From Burkholderia cepacia GG4 (GTDB lineage Bacteria; Pseudomonadota; Gammaproteobacteria; Burkholderiales; Burkholderiaceae), in the NCBI RefSeq assembly GCF_000292915.1, contig NC_018513.1:558001-622000 (forward strand): DNA of 64,000 bases, written 5' to 3'. This document shows positions 50,911 through 61,082 of the stretch, one piece after another; position 1 is the first letter of the stretch, and each line of letters opens with the position of its first letter. Made by a program: the position numbers and the translations under genes. Under the pieces are notes generated by a model. It was not told the origin of the DNA, made no database searches, and worked only from the letters and a program-made list of their open reading frames with translations.

Positions 50911-51666
50911 ATGTCCGTCTCGCCGGTTGCCATCGTGTCCACGCCTGTCGCTGTTTCCGAATCGCCCGCCGGGTCCCCGGTTCATCCGGTCGTGCCGGTC
51001 ACCGTGCGCTGGCGGGGCAGCGAAGCCTACGAGACGAGCTTCGCCGCGATGCGGGCGTTTACCGACACACGCACGACCGACACCGGCGACGAAATCTGGC
51101 TCGTCGAGCATCCGCCCGTGTACACGCTCGGCCAGGCCGGCGACCCGGCCCACCTGCTGGTGGCCGACAGCGGCGTGCCGCTCGTGAAGGTCGACCGCGG
51201 CGGACAAATCACCTACCACGGCCCCGGCCAGATCGTCGCCTACCTGCTGCTGGACCTGCGCCGGCGCAAGCTGATGGTGCGCACGCTCGTGACGAAGATC
51301 GAGGAGGCCGTGATCGAAACCCTTGCGGCGTATAATCTCGCTTCGGTCCGCAAGGCGGGCGCGCCGGGAATCTACGTGGCATCCGGCGTGCACGAAGGCG
51401 CGAAAATCGCGGCCCTCGGCCTGAAGATCCGCAACGGCTGCAGCTATCACGGACTGAGCCTGAACGTGAAGATGGATCTGCGCCCGTTTCTTGCGATCAA
51501 CCCGTGCGGCTATGCCGGACTGGAAACCGTCGACATGGCAAGCCTCGAGGTTGCCGCCGACTGGAACGACGTCGCCCACACGCTGGTGGGTCGTCTGATC
51601 GCCAACCTCGACGGCGAATCCGCGGCCGCCGACAAGCCGCAGGCACTGGAACATTCGAATGACTGA
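50911..51666 (+). CDS. lipB: octanoyltransferase LipB
   Basis: LipB moves octanoate from acyl carrier protein to lipoyl domains. The 251-residue protein has an N-terminal extension of about 25 residues. The catalytic features follow: [38 protein letters not shown] with the active-site cysteine in NGCSYHG and the lysine in LGLK. The start at 50911 gives the usual N-terminus; the frame also opens upstream through the DUF2917 gene. Its last eight bases overlap the lipA start. Confidence 0.95.
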   Translation: MSVSPVAIVSTPVAVSESPAGSPVHPVVPVTVRWRGSEAYETSFAAMRAFTDTRTTDTGDEIWLVEHPPVYTLGQAGDPAHLLVADSGVPLVKVDRGGQITYHGPGQIVAYLLLDLRRRKLMVRTLVTKIEEAVIETLAAYNLASVRKAGAPGIYVASGVHEGAKIAALGLKIRNGCSYHGLSLNVKMDLRPFLAINPCGYAGLETVDMASLEVAADWNDVAHTLVGRLIANLDGESAAADKPQALEHSND

Positions 51667-52648
51667 CGTTACCGCTTCCCCCGCACCGGCCGATTCGGCC
51701 GCGACTGCCTACGATCCGACCGCCAAGCAGAAGGCGCAGGCGAAGACGGCGCGCATCCCGATCAAGGTCGTTCCGATCGAGAAGCTGAAGAAGCCGGAGT
51801 GGATCCGCGTGAAGGCGGCTACCGGCAGCTCGCGCTTCAACGAGATCAAGACGATCCTGCGCGAGCACAACCTGCACACGGTGTGCGAGGAAGCGAGCTG
51901 CCCGAACATCGGCGAATGCTTCGGCAAGGGCACCGCGACGTTCATGATCATGGGCGACAAGTGCACGCGCCGCTGCCCGTTCTGCGATGTCGGCCACGGC
52001 CGTCCCGATCCGCTCGACGCGGATGAACCGAAGAACCTGGCGCGCACGATCGCCGCGCTCAAGCTCAAGTACGTGGTGATCACGAGCGTCGACCGCGACG
52101 ACCTGCGCGACGGCGGTGCCGCCCACTTCGTCGAGTGCATCCGCGAGACGCGCGCGCAGTCGCCGGAAACGCGCATCGAGATCCTGACGCCGGACTTCCG
52201 CGGCCGTCTCGACCGCGCGATCTCGATCCTGAACGCTGCACCGCCCGACGTGATGAACCACAACCTCGAAACGGTGCCGCGCCTGTACAAGGAAGCGCGC
52301 CCGGGTTCGGACTACGCGCACTCGCTGAAGCTGCTGAAGGACTTCAAGGCGCAGCATCCGGACGTTGCGACGAAGTCGGGCCTGATGGTCGGCCTCGGCG
52401 AAACCGAAGAGGAGATCCTGCAGGTGATGCGCGACCTGCGCGCGCACGACGTCGACATGCTGACGATCGGCCAGTACCTGCAGCCGTCCGAGCACCACCT
52501 GCCGGTGCGTGCGTACGTGCATCCGGATACGTTCAAGATGTACGAGGAAGAGGCGTACAAGATGGGCTTCACGCACGCGGCCGTTGGCGCGATGGTGCGT
52601 TCGAGCTATCACGCCGATCTGCAGGCGCACGGGGCCGGGGTGGTCTGA
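51659..52648 (+). CDS. lipA: lipoyl synthase LipA
   Basis: LipA is a radical SAM enzyme that inserts two sulfurs into protein-bound octanoyl groups. The 329-residue protein has both cluster motifs: the auxiliary cluster cysteines C76, C81 and C87 ([12 protein letters not shown]) and the radical SAM triad C102, C106 and C109 (CTRRCPFC). The C-terminal serine ligand region RSSYHAD is also present. It overlaps lipB by eight bases (ATGACTGA) and is followed by a strong terminator. Confidence 0.97.
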   Translation: MTDVTASPAPADSAATAYDPTAKQKAQAKTARIPIKVVPIEKLKKPEWIRVKAATGSSRFNEIKTILREHNLHTVCEEASCPNIGECFGKGTATFMIMGDKCTRRCPFCDVGHGRPDPLDADEPKNLARTIAALKLKYVVITSVDRDDLRDGGAAHFVECIRETRAQSPETRIEILTPDFRGRLDRAISILNAAPPDVMNHNLETVPRLYKEARPGSDYAHSLKLLKDFKAQHPDVATKSGLMVGLGETEEEILQVMRDLRAHDVDMLTIGQYLQPSEHHLPVRAYVHPDTFKMYEEEAYKMGFTHAAVGAMVRSSYHADLQAHGAGVV

Positions 52649-52688
52649 GCGCCGTACTCGCATTGCTGCAGATTTCCCGCAGCCGAAC

Positions 52689-52715
52689 AAGCCCGCAGCG
52701 ATGCGGGCTTTTTTG
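52689..52715 (+). terminator. Rho-independent terminator after lipA
   Basis: Arms AAGCCCGCA and TGCGGGCTT flank a four-base loop, followed by a T run. Confidence 0.92.
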
Positions 52716-52760
52716 TTGGCGCGGCCGCCGCCCGCGCATTTGCACGACAATCGCCACCCG

Positions 52761-52779
52761 ACCGGATGCACGATCCGGT
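52761..52779. promoter_or_regulatory. inverted repeat upstream of tauA
   Basis: ACCGGAT (52761-52767) and ATCCGGT (52773-52779) pair around GCACG, about 125 bases before tauA. It could be an operator of the tauABC promoter. CysB or a taurine regulator are conceivable ligands, but no known motif was recognised. Confidence 0.4.
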
Positions 52780-52902
52780 TCAGCGTGGAAAGCAAAGCTG
52801 AAACGGCATCGATAGCTTCGCAGGATAAGTTCGCTCCCGCCGCACGCAAAGCTCGTAAAGTCGGCTCTCCCGCAGCAATGCCCGCATTCGAAGGAGAGCC
52901 GC

Positions 52903-53919
52903 ATGTCCCGTTTCCGCTTTATCCGCCGCGCCGTCGTCGCGTTGACCGCTTTTGCCGCGCTCGGCGCGGCGCACGCCGAATCGCGCGAGGTCGTGATCGC
53001 GTACCAGGACATGGTCGTGCCGTGGCGCTATGCGCAGGCGAGCGGTGAAGTCGAAAAGGCGACCGGCTACAAGGTCACGTTCCGCAAGCTCGACAGCGGC
53101 GCCGACGTGATCCGCGCGCTCGCATCGGGCTCCGTGCAGCTCGGCGAGGCCGGCTCCAGCCCGATCGCGGCTGGCCTGTCGCAGGGGCTCGACATCTCGC
53201 TGTTCTGGGTGCTCGACAACATCAACGACGCCGAGGCGCTCGTCGCGCGCAACGGCTCGGGCGTGACCAGCGTCGCCGCGTTGAAGGGCAAGAAGATCGG
53301 CGTGCCGTTCGTGTCGACGTCGCATTTCCATACGCTCGTCGCGCTGCTGGCCGCGGGCGTGAATCCGAACGACGTGAAGATCGTCAACCTGCGTCCGCCC
53401 GAGGTCGCGGCCGCCTGGGCGCGCGGCGACATCGACGCGACCTACATCTGGGACCCGGTGCTCGCGAAGGTCAAGCAGTCGGGCACCGTGCTGACGACGT
53501 CGGGCCGGGTCGCGCAGGAAAGCGGCAAGGCGACCTTCGACGGCTTCGTCGTGAGCCGCAAGTTCGCGCGCGAGAACCCCGAGTTCGTCACGCGTTTCGT
53601 GAAGGTGCTGGCGGCCGCCGATGCCGACTACCGCGCGCATGCCGCCGCGTGGAAGGTCGGCTCGCCGCAGGTCGCGGCGGTCGCGAAGGTGTCGGGCGCG
53701 AACGCGCAGGACGTGCCGGCCAGCCTCGCACTCTACGCATTCCCGACGGCGGCCGAGCAGGCGTCGCCGACGTGGCTCGGCGGCGGCGCGCAATCGGGTG
53801 CCGCGAAGTCGCTCGCGGCCACCGCCACGTTCCTCAAATCGCAAGGCACGATCCAGACGGTGCTCGCCGACTATTCGGTCGGCGTCGATCCGCAGTTCGT
53901 GCAGAAGGCCGCGCGCTGA
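52903..53919 (+). CDS. tauA: taurine ABC transporter substrate-binding protein TauA
   Basis: A 338-residue periplasmic binding protein with a signal peptide (FIRRAVVALTAFAALGAAHA). The TauA/SsuA family pattern is clear: VIAYQDMVVPWRYAQ at the mature N-terminus, LASGSVQLGEAGSSPIAAGL, and PFVSTSHFHTLVALLAAGV. The DATYIWDPVLAKV segment is TauA-like. It is the first gene of tauABC and has GGAGAG before the ATG. The sulfonate specificity is inferred from family resemblance. Confidence 0.92.
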   Translation: MSRFRFIRRAVVALTAFAALGAAHAESREVVIAYQDMVVPWRYAQASGEVEKATGYKVTFRKLDSGADVIRALASGSVQLGEAGSSPIAAGLSQGLDISLFWVLDNINDAEALVARNGSGVTSVAALKGKKIGVPFVSTSHFHTLVALLAAGVNPNDVKIVNLRPPEVAAAWARGDIDATYIWDPVLAKVKQSGTVLTTSGRVAQESGKATFDGFVVSRKFARENPEFVTRFVKVLAAADADYRAHAAAWKVGSPQVAAVAKVSGANAQDVPASLALYAFPTAAEQASPTWLGGGAQSGAAKSLAATATFLKSQGTIQTVLADYSVGVDPQFVQKAAR

Positions 53920-54756
<837 letters not shown>

Positions 54757-54827
54757 TGCATGAGTTCGCGCGGCAGGGTGCGTCCGTCGGGCGCGGCCGG
54801 ATCAGTACATTGCACAGGCAGGACAAC

Positions 54828-55721
54828 ATGAGCACGCAGGATTCGTGGGCGGCCGATCGAGCGGCCGGGGAGTTCGGGCAGGATCAGCGCGCGACACAAC
54901 GACGCCACGCGGCGCGTCCGGCGCGCGCATCGCATCGCTACCGGTTGCCGGGGCAGGGGAAGACAGCCGCGCTCAGCGCGGCGACGGTCGCGGCGCTGGC
55001 CGTGCTGTGGTGGGTCGCGACGCACCGGCAGTGGCTGCCGCCGCTGTTCCTGCCCGCGCCGGAAGCGGTGTGGGCCGCCTTCGTCGACGCTTGGCACGGT
55101 CGCATCCAGGGCGGCCTGCCGTTGTCCGAGCACCTGTTGTGGAGCGCCGCGCGCGTGTTCGGCGCGTTCCTGTTCGCAACCGCGATCGGCGTGCCGGCCG
55201 GCATCCTGATGGGCGTGAGCCGGATCGCGCGCGGCGTGCTCGATCCGCTGCTGGAGTTCTACCGGCCGCTGCCGCCGCTCGCGTACCTGCCGCTCGTCGT
55301 GATCTGGTTCGGCATCGACGAAACGGCGAAGCTGGTCGTGATTTTCCTCGCGTGCTTCGCGCCGATCGCGATGGCCGCGCGCGCCGGCGTGCGCGCGGCG
55401 ACGGTCGAGCAGATCAACGCCGCGTATTCGCTCGGCGGCAGCTTCGCGCAGATCGTGCGCCACGTCGTGCTGCCGGCCGCGCTGCCGGAAATCCTCACCG
55501 GCCTGCGGATCGCGATCGGGTTCGGCTGGACGACCCTCGTCGCGGCCGAGATGGTCGCCGCGACGGCCGGGCTCGGGCAGATGGTGCTCAATGCGTCGAG
55601 CTTCCTGCGCACCGATATCGTCGTGATGGGCATCCTGATCATCGGCGCGATCGCGTGGCTGTTCGATCTCGCGATGCGCTGGGTCGAGCGGCGGGTGGTG
55701 CCGTGGAAGGGGCGCGGATGA
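54828..55721 (+). CDS. tauC: taurine ABC transporter permease TauC
   Basis: A 297-residue inner-membrane permease with about six helices. The ABC permease EAA-like loop appears as AAYSLGGSFAQIVRHVVLPAALPEILTGLRIAIG. The ATG at 54828 has AGGA seven bases upstream; an ATG at 54756 overlapping the tauB stop would add 24 residues. The N-terminal 35 or so residues are polar and Arg-rich. No taurine dioxygenase gene (tauD) follows; the next gene is convergent ggt. Desulfonation must be encoded elsewhere. Confidence 0.9.
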   Translation: MSTQDSWAADRAAGEFGQDQRATQRRHAARPARASHRYRLPGQGKTAALSAATVAALAVLWWVATHRQWLPPLFLPAPEAVWAAFVDAWHGRIQGGLPLSEHLLWSAARVFGAFLFATAIGVPAGILMGVSRIARGVLDPLLEFYRPLPPLAYLPLVVIWFGIDETAKLVVIFLACFAPIAMAARAGVRAATVEQINAAYSLGGSFAQIVRHVVLPAALPEILTGLRIAIGFGWTTLVAAEMVAATAGLGQMVLNASSFLRTDIVVMGILIIGAIAWLFDLAMRWVERRVVPWKGRG

Positions 55722-55728
55722 TACGAAG

Positions 55729-55754
55729 CAGGCGGCGCATGTGCGCCGCCTCTG
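55729..55754. terminator. hairpin between convergent tauC and ggt
   Basis: GGCGGCGCA and TGCGCCGCC pair around a two-base loop. T tracts are weak on both sides, so termination efficiency is uncertain. Confidence 0.5.
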
Positions 55755-55764
55755 CCGGCCGGCC

Positions 55765-57648
55765 TCAATCCCCCATCGCAATTCCTTCCCGCCGCGGGTC
55801 CGCGCCGCCGAACCACACCGTCTGCCCCTGCACGTTCAGTCGCTGGATCCCCTGCAGTCCCGAGTTCATCTCGACGACCTGCACGTCGTGCCCGCGTCCC
55901 TTCAGCCCGTCGACGAGTGCATCGGACACGCGGCCGCGTTCGAGCTGCGTCGGCCCGTTCATCGACCCGAAGTTCGGCAGCGCGATCGCCTGCTGCATCG
56001 TCATCCCCCAGTCGAGCACGCCGATCAGCGCCTTCGCGACGTGGTTGATGATCGCGGGGCCGCCGGCCGAACCGACGATCATCGTCACCTGCTTCGTCTT
56101 CCTGTCGAACACGAGTTCCGGCGTCATCGCCGAGCGCGGCCGCTTGCCGGCCTGCACGCGGTTCGCGACGGGCCGCCCGTTCTCGCTCGACACGAACGAG
56201 AAATCGGTGAGCTGGTTGTTCAGCATGAAGCCGCGCACCATCAGCCGCGAACCGAATGCGTCCTCGACGCTGGTCGTCATCGACAGCGCCTGGCCGTAGC
56301 GGTCGACGATCGCGATGTCGGACGTCGACGGCAATTCGGGGCTGCGGTCGTCGGCCAGTGCGAGCGTCGCGCCCTGCGGCATGCCGGCCTGCGCGACGCC
56401 CATGCTGGTGTCGCCGATCAGGCGCGCGCGCTGCGCGAGATAGGTCCGGTCGGTGAGGCTCGCCCAGCTGCCGCCCGGCAGCGGCGCGAAATCGGGATCG
56501 GCGACGTAGCGCGCGCGGTCCGCAAACGCAAGGCGCCCGGCCTCGCTGAACAGGTGCGCCGCGAACGGTGTCGGCTCGTAGCCGACCTCGTTGCGCACCG
56601 GTTTCTGCGCGCCGATCTGCTGCCAGTCGGGCATCGCCTCGAGGATGCCGAGCATCTGCGCGATCGCGAGGCCGCCCGACGACGGCGGCGGCATCCCGCA
56701 GACCACCGAGCGCCGGTAGTCGGTACACAGCGGCGTACGCACCTTCGCCTTGTAGCGCGCGAGATCCTGCACCGCCAGCAGGCCCGGATTGGTCGGATGC
56801 TTGCGCACCTTCGCGACGATGTCGCGCGCGATCGCGCCGGTGTAGAACGCATTCGCGCCGCGGTCGGCGACCTGGCGCAGCACGGTCGCGAGCGCGGGGT
56901 TCTTCAGCACCGTGCCGGCCGGCTTCGGCGTGCCGTCCTTGTTGTAGAAGTACGCGCGTGCGGCCGGATCCTTCATCAGGTACGGGTCGTTCGCAACCAG
57001 CATCGCCAGGCGCGGGCTGATCGTGAAGCCGTGCTCGGCGAGCCGGATCGCGGGCTGGAACAGCCGGCGCCACGGCAGTTTGCCGTGCGCGCGATGCGCG
57101 GCGTCGAGCATCCGCAGCACGCCCGGCGTGCCGACCGAACGCCCGCCGACGACGCCTTCATAGAAACCCATCGGCTGGCCGGTCGGGCCGTAGAACAGGC
57201 GGTCGGTCGCGGCGGCCGGCGCGGTCTCGCGGCCGTCGTATGCCTGCGCCGCCTTGCCGTCGAAGTACAGCATGAACGCGCCACCACCGAGACCCGACGA
57301 TTGCGGCTCGACGAGCGCGAGCACCATCTGCGTCGCGATCGCCGCGTCGATCGCGGTGCCGCCGGCCTTCAGTATCTCGTAGCCGGCCTGGGTCGCGAGC
57401 GGGTTCGCGGCCGCGATCATGAAGTGCTGCGAGGTCCAGCCCGGCTTGTCGGTCCAGCCGGACGACAGTTCGGGCGCATGGACGCCGGGCAGCGGCACCG
57501 CGGCGCCCGACGCGGCGGCGACCGGGACGACGGCGCCCGACGGCGCGGACGGGGACGTGCAGCCGGCGCTGAACGTGACGAGCGCGACGAGCGCGAGCGC
57601 GGCGACAGGCGTCCAGGGACGCGAATGCGGACGAATCCGGTCGAACAT
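55765..57648 (-). CDS. ggt: gamma-glutamyltransferase, lipoprotein form
   Basis: The enzyme hydrolyses or transfers gamma-glutamyl groups, mainly from glutathione, outside the cytoplasm after self-cleavage. The 627-residue protein has a lipobox SAGC with C30, so it should be lipid-anchored. The maturation nucleophile is T442 in PSTSDIAIVD; the usual TTH context is TSD here. Other family parts are GGNA-like GGGAFMLYFDG, MPPPSSGGLAIAQML, and SAGGPAIINHV. The small subunit would have 186 residues. The start has GAGGG upstream; an ATG at 57753 is not favoured. Confidence 0.92.
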   Translation of the reverse strand: MFDRIRPHSRPWTPVAALALVALVTFSAGCTSPSAPSGAVVPVAAASGAAVPLPGVHAPELSSGWTDKPGWTSQHFMIAAANPLATQAGYEILKAGGTAIDAAIATQMVLALVEPQSSGLGGGAFMLYFDGKAAQAYDGRETAPAAATDRLFYGPTGQPMGFYEGVVGGRSVGTPGVLRMLDAAHRAHGKLPWRRLFQPAIRLAEHGFTISPRLAMLVANDPYLMKDPAARAYFYNKDGTPKPAGTVLKNPALATVLRQVADRGANAFYTGAIARDIVAKVRKHPTNPGLLAVQDLARYKAKVRTPLCTDYRRSVVCGMPPPSSGGLAIAQMLGILEAMPDWQQIGAQKPVRNEVGYEPTPFAAHLFSEAGRLAFADRARYVADPDFAPLPGGSWASLTDRTYLAQRARLIGDTSMGVAQAGMPQGATLALADDRSPELPSTSDIAIVDRYGQALSMTTSVEDAFGSRLMVRGFMLNNQLTDFSFVSSENGRPVANRVQAGKRPRSAMTPELVFDRKTKQVTMIVGSAGGPAIINHVAKALIGVLDWGMTMQQAIALPNFGSMNGPTQLERGRVSDALVDGLKGRGHDVQVVEMNSGLQGIQRLNVQGQTVWFGGADPRREGIAMGD

Positions 57649-57721
57649 TGAACCCTCGGCAACTGTGAAATCGAAGGGGGCTGCGGCGCTGGTGCGGCAC
57701 GCGCCGTGCGCACGCGGCGCG

Positions 57722-58684
57722 CTATTGTCGCCGCGCGGCCGGCGGATTGTCATCAGACAAGAAACCCTGACGCATCCCGCCGGGCCCGCCCCGGCCGGCC
57801 TTTCCGGCCTGTTCGAGGATGAACTCTATGAACGTCGAGGTCGCGCGCGTGTGGTGCCGGTTCGGCATGTACAGCATGTACATGTGCGTGCCGAAGATGC
57901 TGAGCCGGTACGCGTCCAGCGACGTGACGACCGTGCCGCGCCGCATGTCGTCCTGCATCACGTAGTCGGGTACGATGCCGACGCCGATCCCGGCGAGGAT
58001 CGCCTGGCGCAGGAACAGGAAGTTCTCCGAAATCAGCGTGGGCTCGAGCAGCACCTCGTGGCGCTCGTCGCCGAGATACGCGGCGATCCGCAGCTGCCGG
58101 CCCAGCACCGTCGCCGTGACGACCGGCGCGGCGGCCAGCGCGCCGAGGTTGGCGGGCATCCCGTGCGCGGCCGCGAACGCGGGCGACGCGCACGCGACGT
58201 AGCGCACCGCGCCCATGTCGCGCGCGACGAGGTTCTGCGGCGGCTCGGACATCACGCGGATCGCGATGTCGACTTCGTCGCGCATCAGGTCCTCCACGCG
58301 ATTCTCGAACACCACGTCGAGCACGATGCCCGGATGCAGCCGCTTGAACGCGAGCAGCCATTCGGACATCACCATCTGCCCGTAGCCGCTCGGCACCGAC
58401 AGCCGCACGCGGCCCTGCAGGTCCTGGCCGAGCGTCGTCACCGATTCCTGCGCGGCGAGCAGCTCGTTGCGGATGCGCCGGCCGTGCTCGTACAGTTTCA
58501 GCCCGATCTCGGTCGGCTCGATGCGGCGCGTGGTGCGCCGCACCAGCTGCTGGCCGATCGAGCGCTCGAGCTGGTTCAGCCGGTAGCTGACGTTCGCGCG
58601 GCTCATCTTGAGCCGTTGCGCGGCCTTGCTCAGGTTGCCCGCGTCGAGGATCTCGACCAGCAGGGTCAGCGCGTTCAGGTCCAT
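57722..58684 (-). CDS. LysR family transcriptional regulator
   Basis: A 320-residue LysR regulator with a CrgA-like winged helix at the start (LTLLVEILDAGNLSKAAQRLKMSRANVSYRLNQLERSIGQQLV). The effector domain follows (DVVFENRVEDLMRDEVDIAIRV, GIGVGIVPDYV). The C-terminus is Arg/Gly-rich. The start at 58684 is standard; an ATG at 58738 would fall inside the palindromic operator. It is divergent from the beta-oxidation operon, which makes that operon its likely target. Confidence 0.9.
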   Translation of the reverse strand: MDLNALTLLVEILDAGNLSKAAQRLKMSRANVSYRLNQLERSIGQQLVRRTTRRIEPTEIGLKLYEHGRRIRNELLAAQESVTTLGQDLQGRVRLSVPSGYGQMVMSEWLLAFKRLHPGIVLDVVFENRVEDLMRDEVDIAIRVMSEPPQNLVARDMGAVRYVACASPAFAAAHGMPANLGALAAAPVVTATVLGRQLRIAAYLGDERHEVLLEPTLISENFLFLRQAILAGIGVGIVPDYVMQDDMRRGTVVTSLDAYRLSIFGTHMYMLYMPNRHHTRATSTFIEFILEQAGKAGRGGPGGMRQGFLSDDNPPAARRQ

Positions 58685-58732
58685 GCCCGGTGTCTCCTGG
58701 TCTGTCCCGTTTAATGGTTCGAAAGCATTCAG

Positions 58733-58751
58733 TGTCAAGTCAGACTTGACA
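58733..58751. promoter_or_regulatory. perfect 8-3-8 palindrome, probable LysR operator containing TTGACA on both strands
   Basis: TGTCAAGT and ACTTGACA flank CAG. Each half contains a -35 consensus TTGACA, one facing each divergent gene. On the minus strand, TTAAAC lies 18 bases downstream as a possible -10 of the LysR gene. Confidence 0.7.
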
Positions 58752-58783
58752 GCTTGTAAAGGCGCGCGGGAATTGTCAATGAA

Positions 58784-58799
58784 TCTCGATCAATCGAGA
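58784..58799. promoter_or_regulatory. perfect 7-2-7 palindrome upstream of the beta-oxidation operon
   Basis: TCTCGAT and ATCGAGA flank CA, about 120 bases before the start of the bifunctional enzyme gene. It may be a second operator. Confidence 0.55.
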
Positions 58800-58917
58800 A
58801 TCGAGTCATGATCGGCACGCACGCCGGATTGTTTCCCGCCTCGCGGGACGCGGATCGGGAACCGGCACCGCCGACCCGTCCCGCGGCTCCCGCCCGGCGC
58901 ACCGCACTGGAGACCCC

Positions 58918-61053
58918 ATGAATTCAACCGTTTCCCCCGAACCCTCCCGAGCCGGCACCGTCACGCGCGAACGGCGCGACAAGGTGCTCGTCGTCACGAT
59001 CGACCATCCGCCCGTCAATGCACTGTCGGCCGACGTGCGGCGCGGCCTCGCCGACGCGCTTGACGCCGCGCAGGCCGACGACGCGATCCGCGCGGTGCTG
59101 ATCGTCGGCGCCGGCCGCAACTTCATTGCGGGCGCCGACATCCGCGAATTCGGCAAGCCGCCGGTGCCGCCGTCGCTGCCCGACGTATGCGAACGGATCG
59201 AGTCGAGCGCGAAGCCGGTCGTGGTCGCGCTGCACGGCGCGACGCTCGGCGGCGGCCTCGAGGTCGCGCTCGCCGCGCATTACCGGCTCGCGGTACCCGG
59301 CACCAAGCTCGGGCTGCCCGAAGTCACGCTCGGTCTGCTGCCCGGCGCGGGCGGCACGCAGCGCACGCCGCGCCTGATCGGCGCCCAGGCCGCGCTCGAC
59401 CTGATGCTGACGGGGCGCCACGTGAGCGCCGACGAAGCGCTCGCGTTCGGCCTCGTCGATCGCGTCGCGCACAGCGACGACACGCTCGCCGAAGGTCTCG
59501 CGTACACCCAGGAACTCGTGTCGCTCGGCGCGCCGGCAAGGCGCACCCGCGATGCGCAGGGGCTCGCCGATCGCGCGGCCGCGCAGGCCGCGATCGATGC
59601 GGCGCGCGCCGAACTGCCGAAGAAGTCGCGTGGTCTGTTCTCGCCGGCGAAGATCGTCGACGCGGTCGAGGCCACGCTCACGCACGCGTTCGACGCGGGA
59701 ATGAAGCTCGAACGCAGCCTGTTCCTGCAATGCATCGACAGTCCGCAGCGCGCGGGCCTCGTGCATGCGTTCTTCGCGGAACGCGAGGCCGCGAAGGTGC
59801 CGGAGGCGCGCCGCGCGAGCGCGCGTCCGGTCGAGCGGCTCGGCGTGGTCGGCGGCGGCACGATGGGCGCGGGGATCGCGGTCGCGGCGCTCGACGCCGG
59901 GCTGCCGGTGACGATGATCGAACGCGATGAAGCATCGCTCGCGCGTGGCCGCGCGCATGTCGAGAAGGTCTACGACGGCCTCGTCGCGAAGGGCCGGATG
60001 ACCCCGGCCGCGCACGCGGCGCGGCTCGCCCGCTTCAAGGGCAGCACGTCGTACGACGCGCTCGCGCAGGCCGACGTGGTGATCGAGGCCGTGTTCGAGG
60101 ACATGGCCGTGAAGAAGGCGGTGTTCGCCGAACTCGCGCGCGCGTGCAAGCCGGGCGCGGTGCTCGCGACCAACACGTCGTATCTCGACATCGACGAGCT
60201 GGCGGCCAGCATCGACCGGCCGGCCGACGTGATCGGCCTGCATTTCTTCTCGCCAGCCAACGTGATGAAGCTGCTCGAGATCGTCGTGCCGGCGCGCGTG
60301 AGTGCGGACGTCGTCGCGACCGCGTTCGCGCTCGCGAAGCAGCTGAAGAAGACGCCGGTGCGTGCGGGCGTGTGCGACGGCTTCATCGGCAACCGGATCC
60401 TCGCGGTCTACCGCACCGCGGCCGACTACCTGATGGAAGACGGCGCGTCGCCGTACCAGATCGATCGCGCGGTGCGTGAATTCGGGTTCCCGATGGGGCC
60501 GTTCCAGGTGGTCGACCTCGCGGGCGGCGACATCGGCTGGGCGACCCGCAAGCGCCGCGCGGCGACGCGCGACCCGCGCGCGCGCTACGTGGAGATTTCC
60601 GACCGGCTGTGCGAGCGCGGCTGGTTCGGGCAGAAGACCGGACGCGGCTACTACCTGTATCCGGACGGCACGCGCGTCGGCACGCCGGACCCGGAAGTCG
60701 AGGCCATCGTCGCCGACGCGCGCGCGAAGCAGGGCATCACGCCGCGCACGTTCACCGATGACGAGATCCTGCGCCGCTACCTCGCCGCGATGATCAACGA
60801 AGGCGCGAACGTCGTGCACGAGAAGATCGCGCTGCGCCCGCTCGACGTCGACGCGGTGTTCCTGTACGGCTACGGCTTCCCGCGCTATCGCGGCGGCCCG
60901 ATGCACTACGCGGACACGGTCGGCCTCGCGAACGTGCTCGCCGACATCCGTGCGTTCGCGCAGGAGGATCCGCTGTTCTGGAAGCCTTCGCCGCTGATCG
61001 TCGAGCTGGTCGAGCGCGGCGCGGATTTCGCGAGCCTGAACCGCATCGACTGA
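58918..61053 (+). CDS. bifunctional enoyl-CoA hydratase/3-hydroxyacyl-CoA dehydrogenase (FadB/PimF-like)
   Basis: A 711-residue two-domain enzyme for two steps of beta-oxidation. The N-terminal crotonase domain (about 1-190) has the oxyanion-hole segments FIAGADIREFG and HGATLGGGLEVALAAHYRLA. The dehydrogenase part (about 300 onward) has the NAD motif GVVGGGTMGAGIA, the catalytic region GLHFFSPANVMKLLEIV, and two C-terminal helical domains (DGFIGNRILAVYR; YGYGFPRYRGGPMHYAD). This fits FadB-alpha, FadJ and PimF. Its neighbours, a large and small acyl-CoA dehydrogenase, favour a dicarboxylate pathway like pim in Rhodopseudomonas. It is the first gene of the operon. Confidence 0.9.
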   Translation: MNSTVSPEPSRAGTVTRERRDKVLVVTIDHPPVNALSADVRRGLADALDAAQADDAIRAVLIVGAGRNFIAGADIREFGKPPVPPSLPDVCERIESSAKPVVVALHGATLGGGLEVALAAHYRLAVPGTKLGLPEVTLGLLPGAGGTQRTPRLIGAQAALDLMLTGRHVSADEALAFGLVDRVAHSDDTLAEGLAYTQELVSLGAPARRTRDAQGLADRAAAQAAIDAARAELPKKSRGLFSPAKIVDAVEATLTHAFDAGMKLERSLFLQCIDSPQRAGLVHAFFAEREAAKVPEARRASARPVERLGVVGGGTMGAGIAVAALDAGLPVTMIERDEASLARGRAHVEKVYDGLVAKGRMTPAAHAARLARFKGSTSYDALAQADVVIEAVFEDMAVKKAVFAELARACKPGAVLATNTSYLDIDELAASIDRPADVIGLHFFSPANVMKLLEIVVPARVSADVVATAFALAKQLKKTPVRAGVCDGFIGNRILAVYRTAADYLMEDGASPYQIDRAVREFGFPMGPFQVVDLAGGDIGWATRKRRAATRDPRARYVEISDRLCERGWFGQKTGRGYYLYPDGTRVGTPDPEVEAIVADARAKQGITPRTFTDDEILRRYLAAMINEGANVVHEKIALRPLDVDAVFLYGYGFPRYRGGPMHYADTVGLANVLADIRAFAQEDPLFWKPSPLIVELVERGADFASLNRID

Positions 61054-61082
61054 ACGCCAACCGCATTCGCAACGGACCCACG

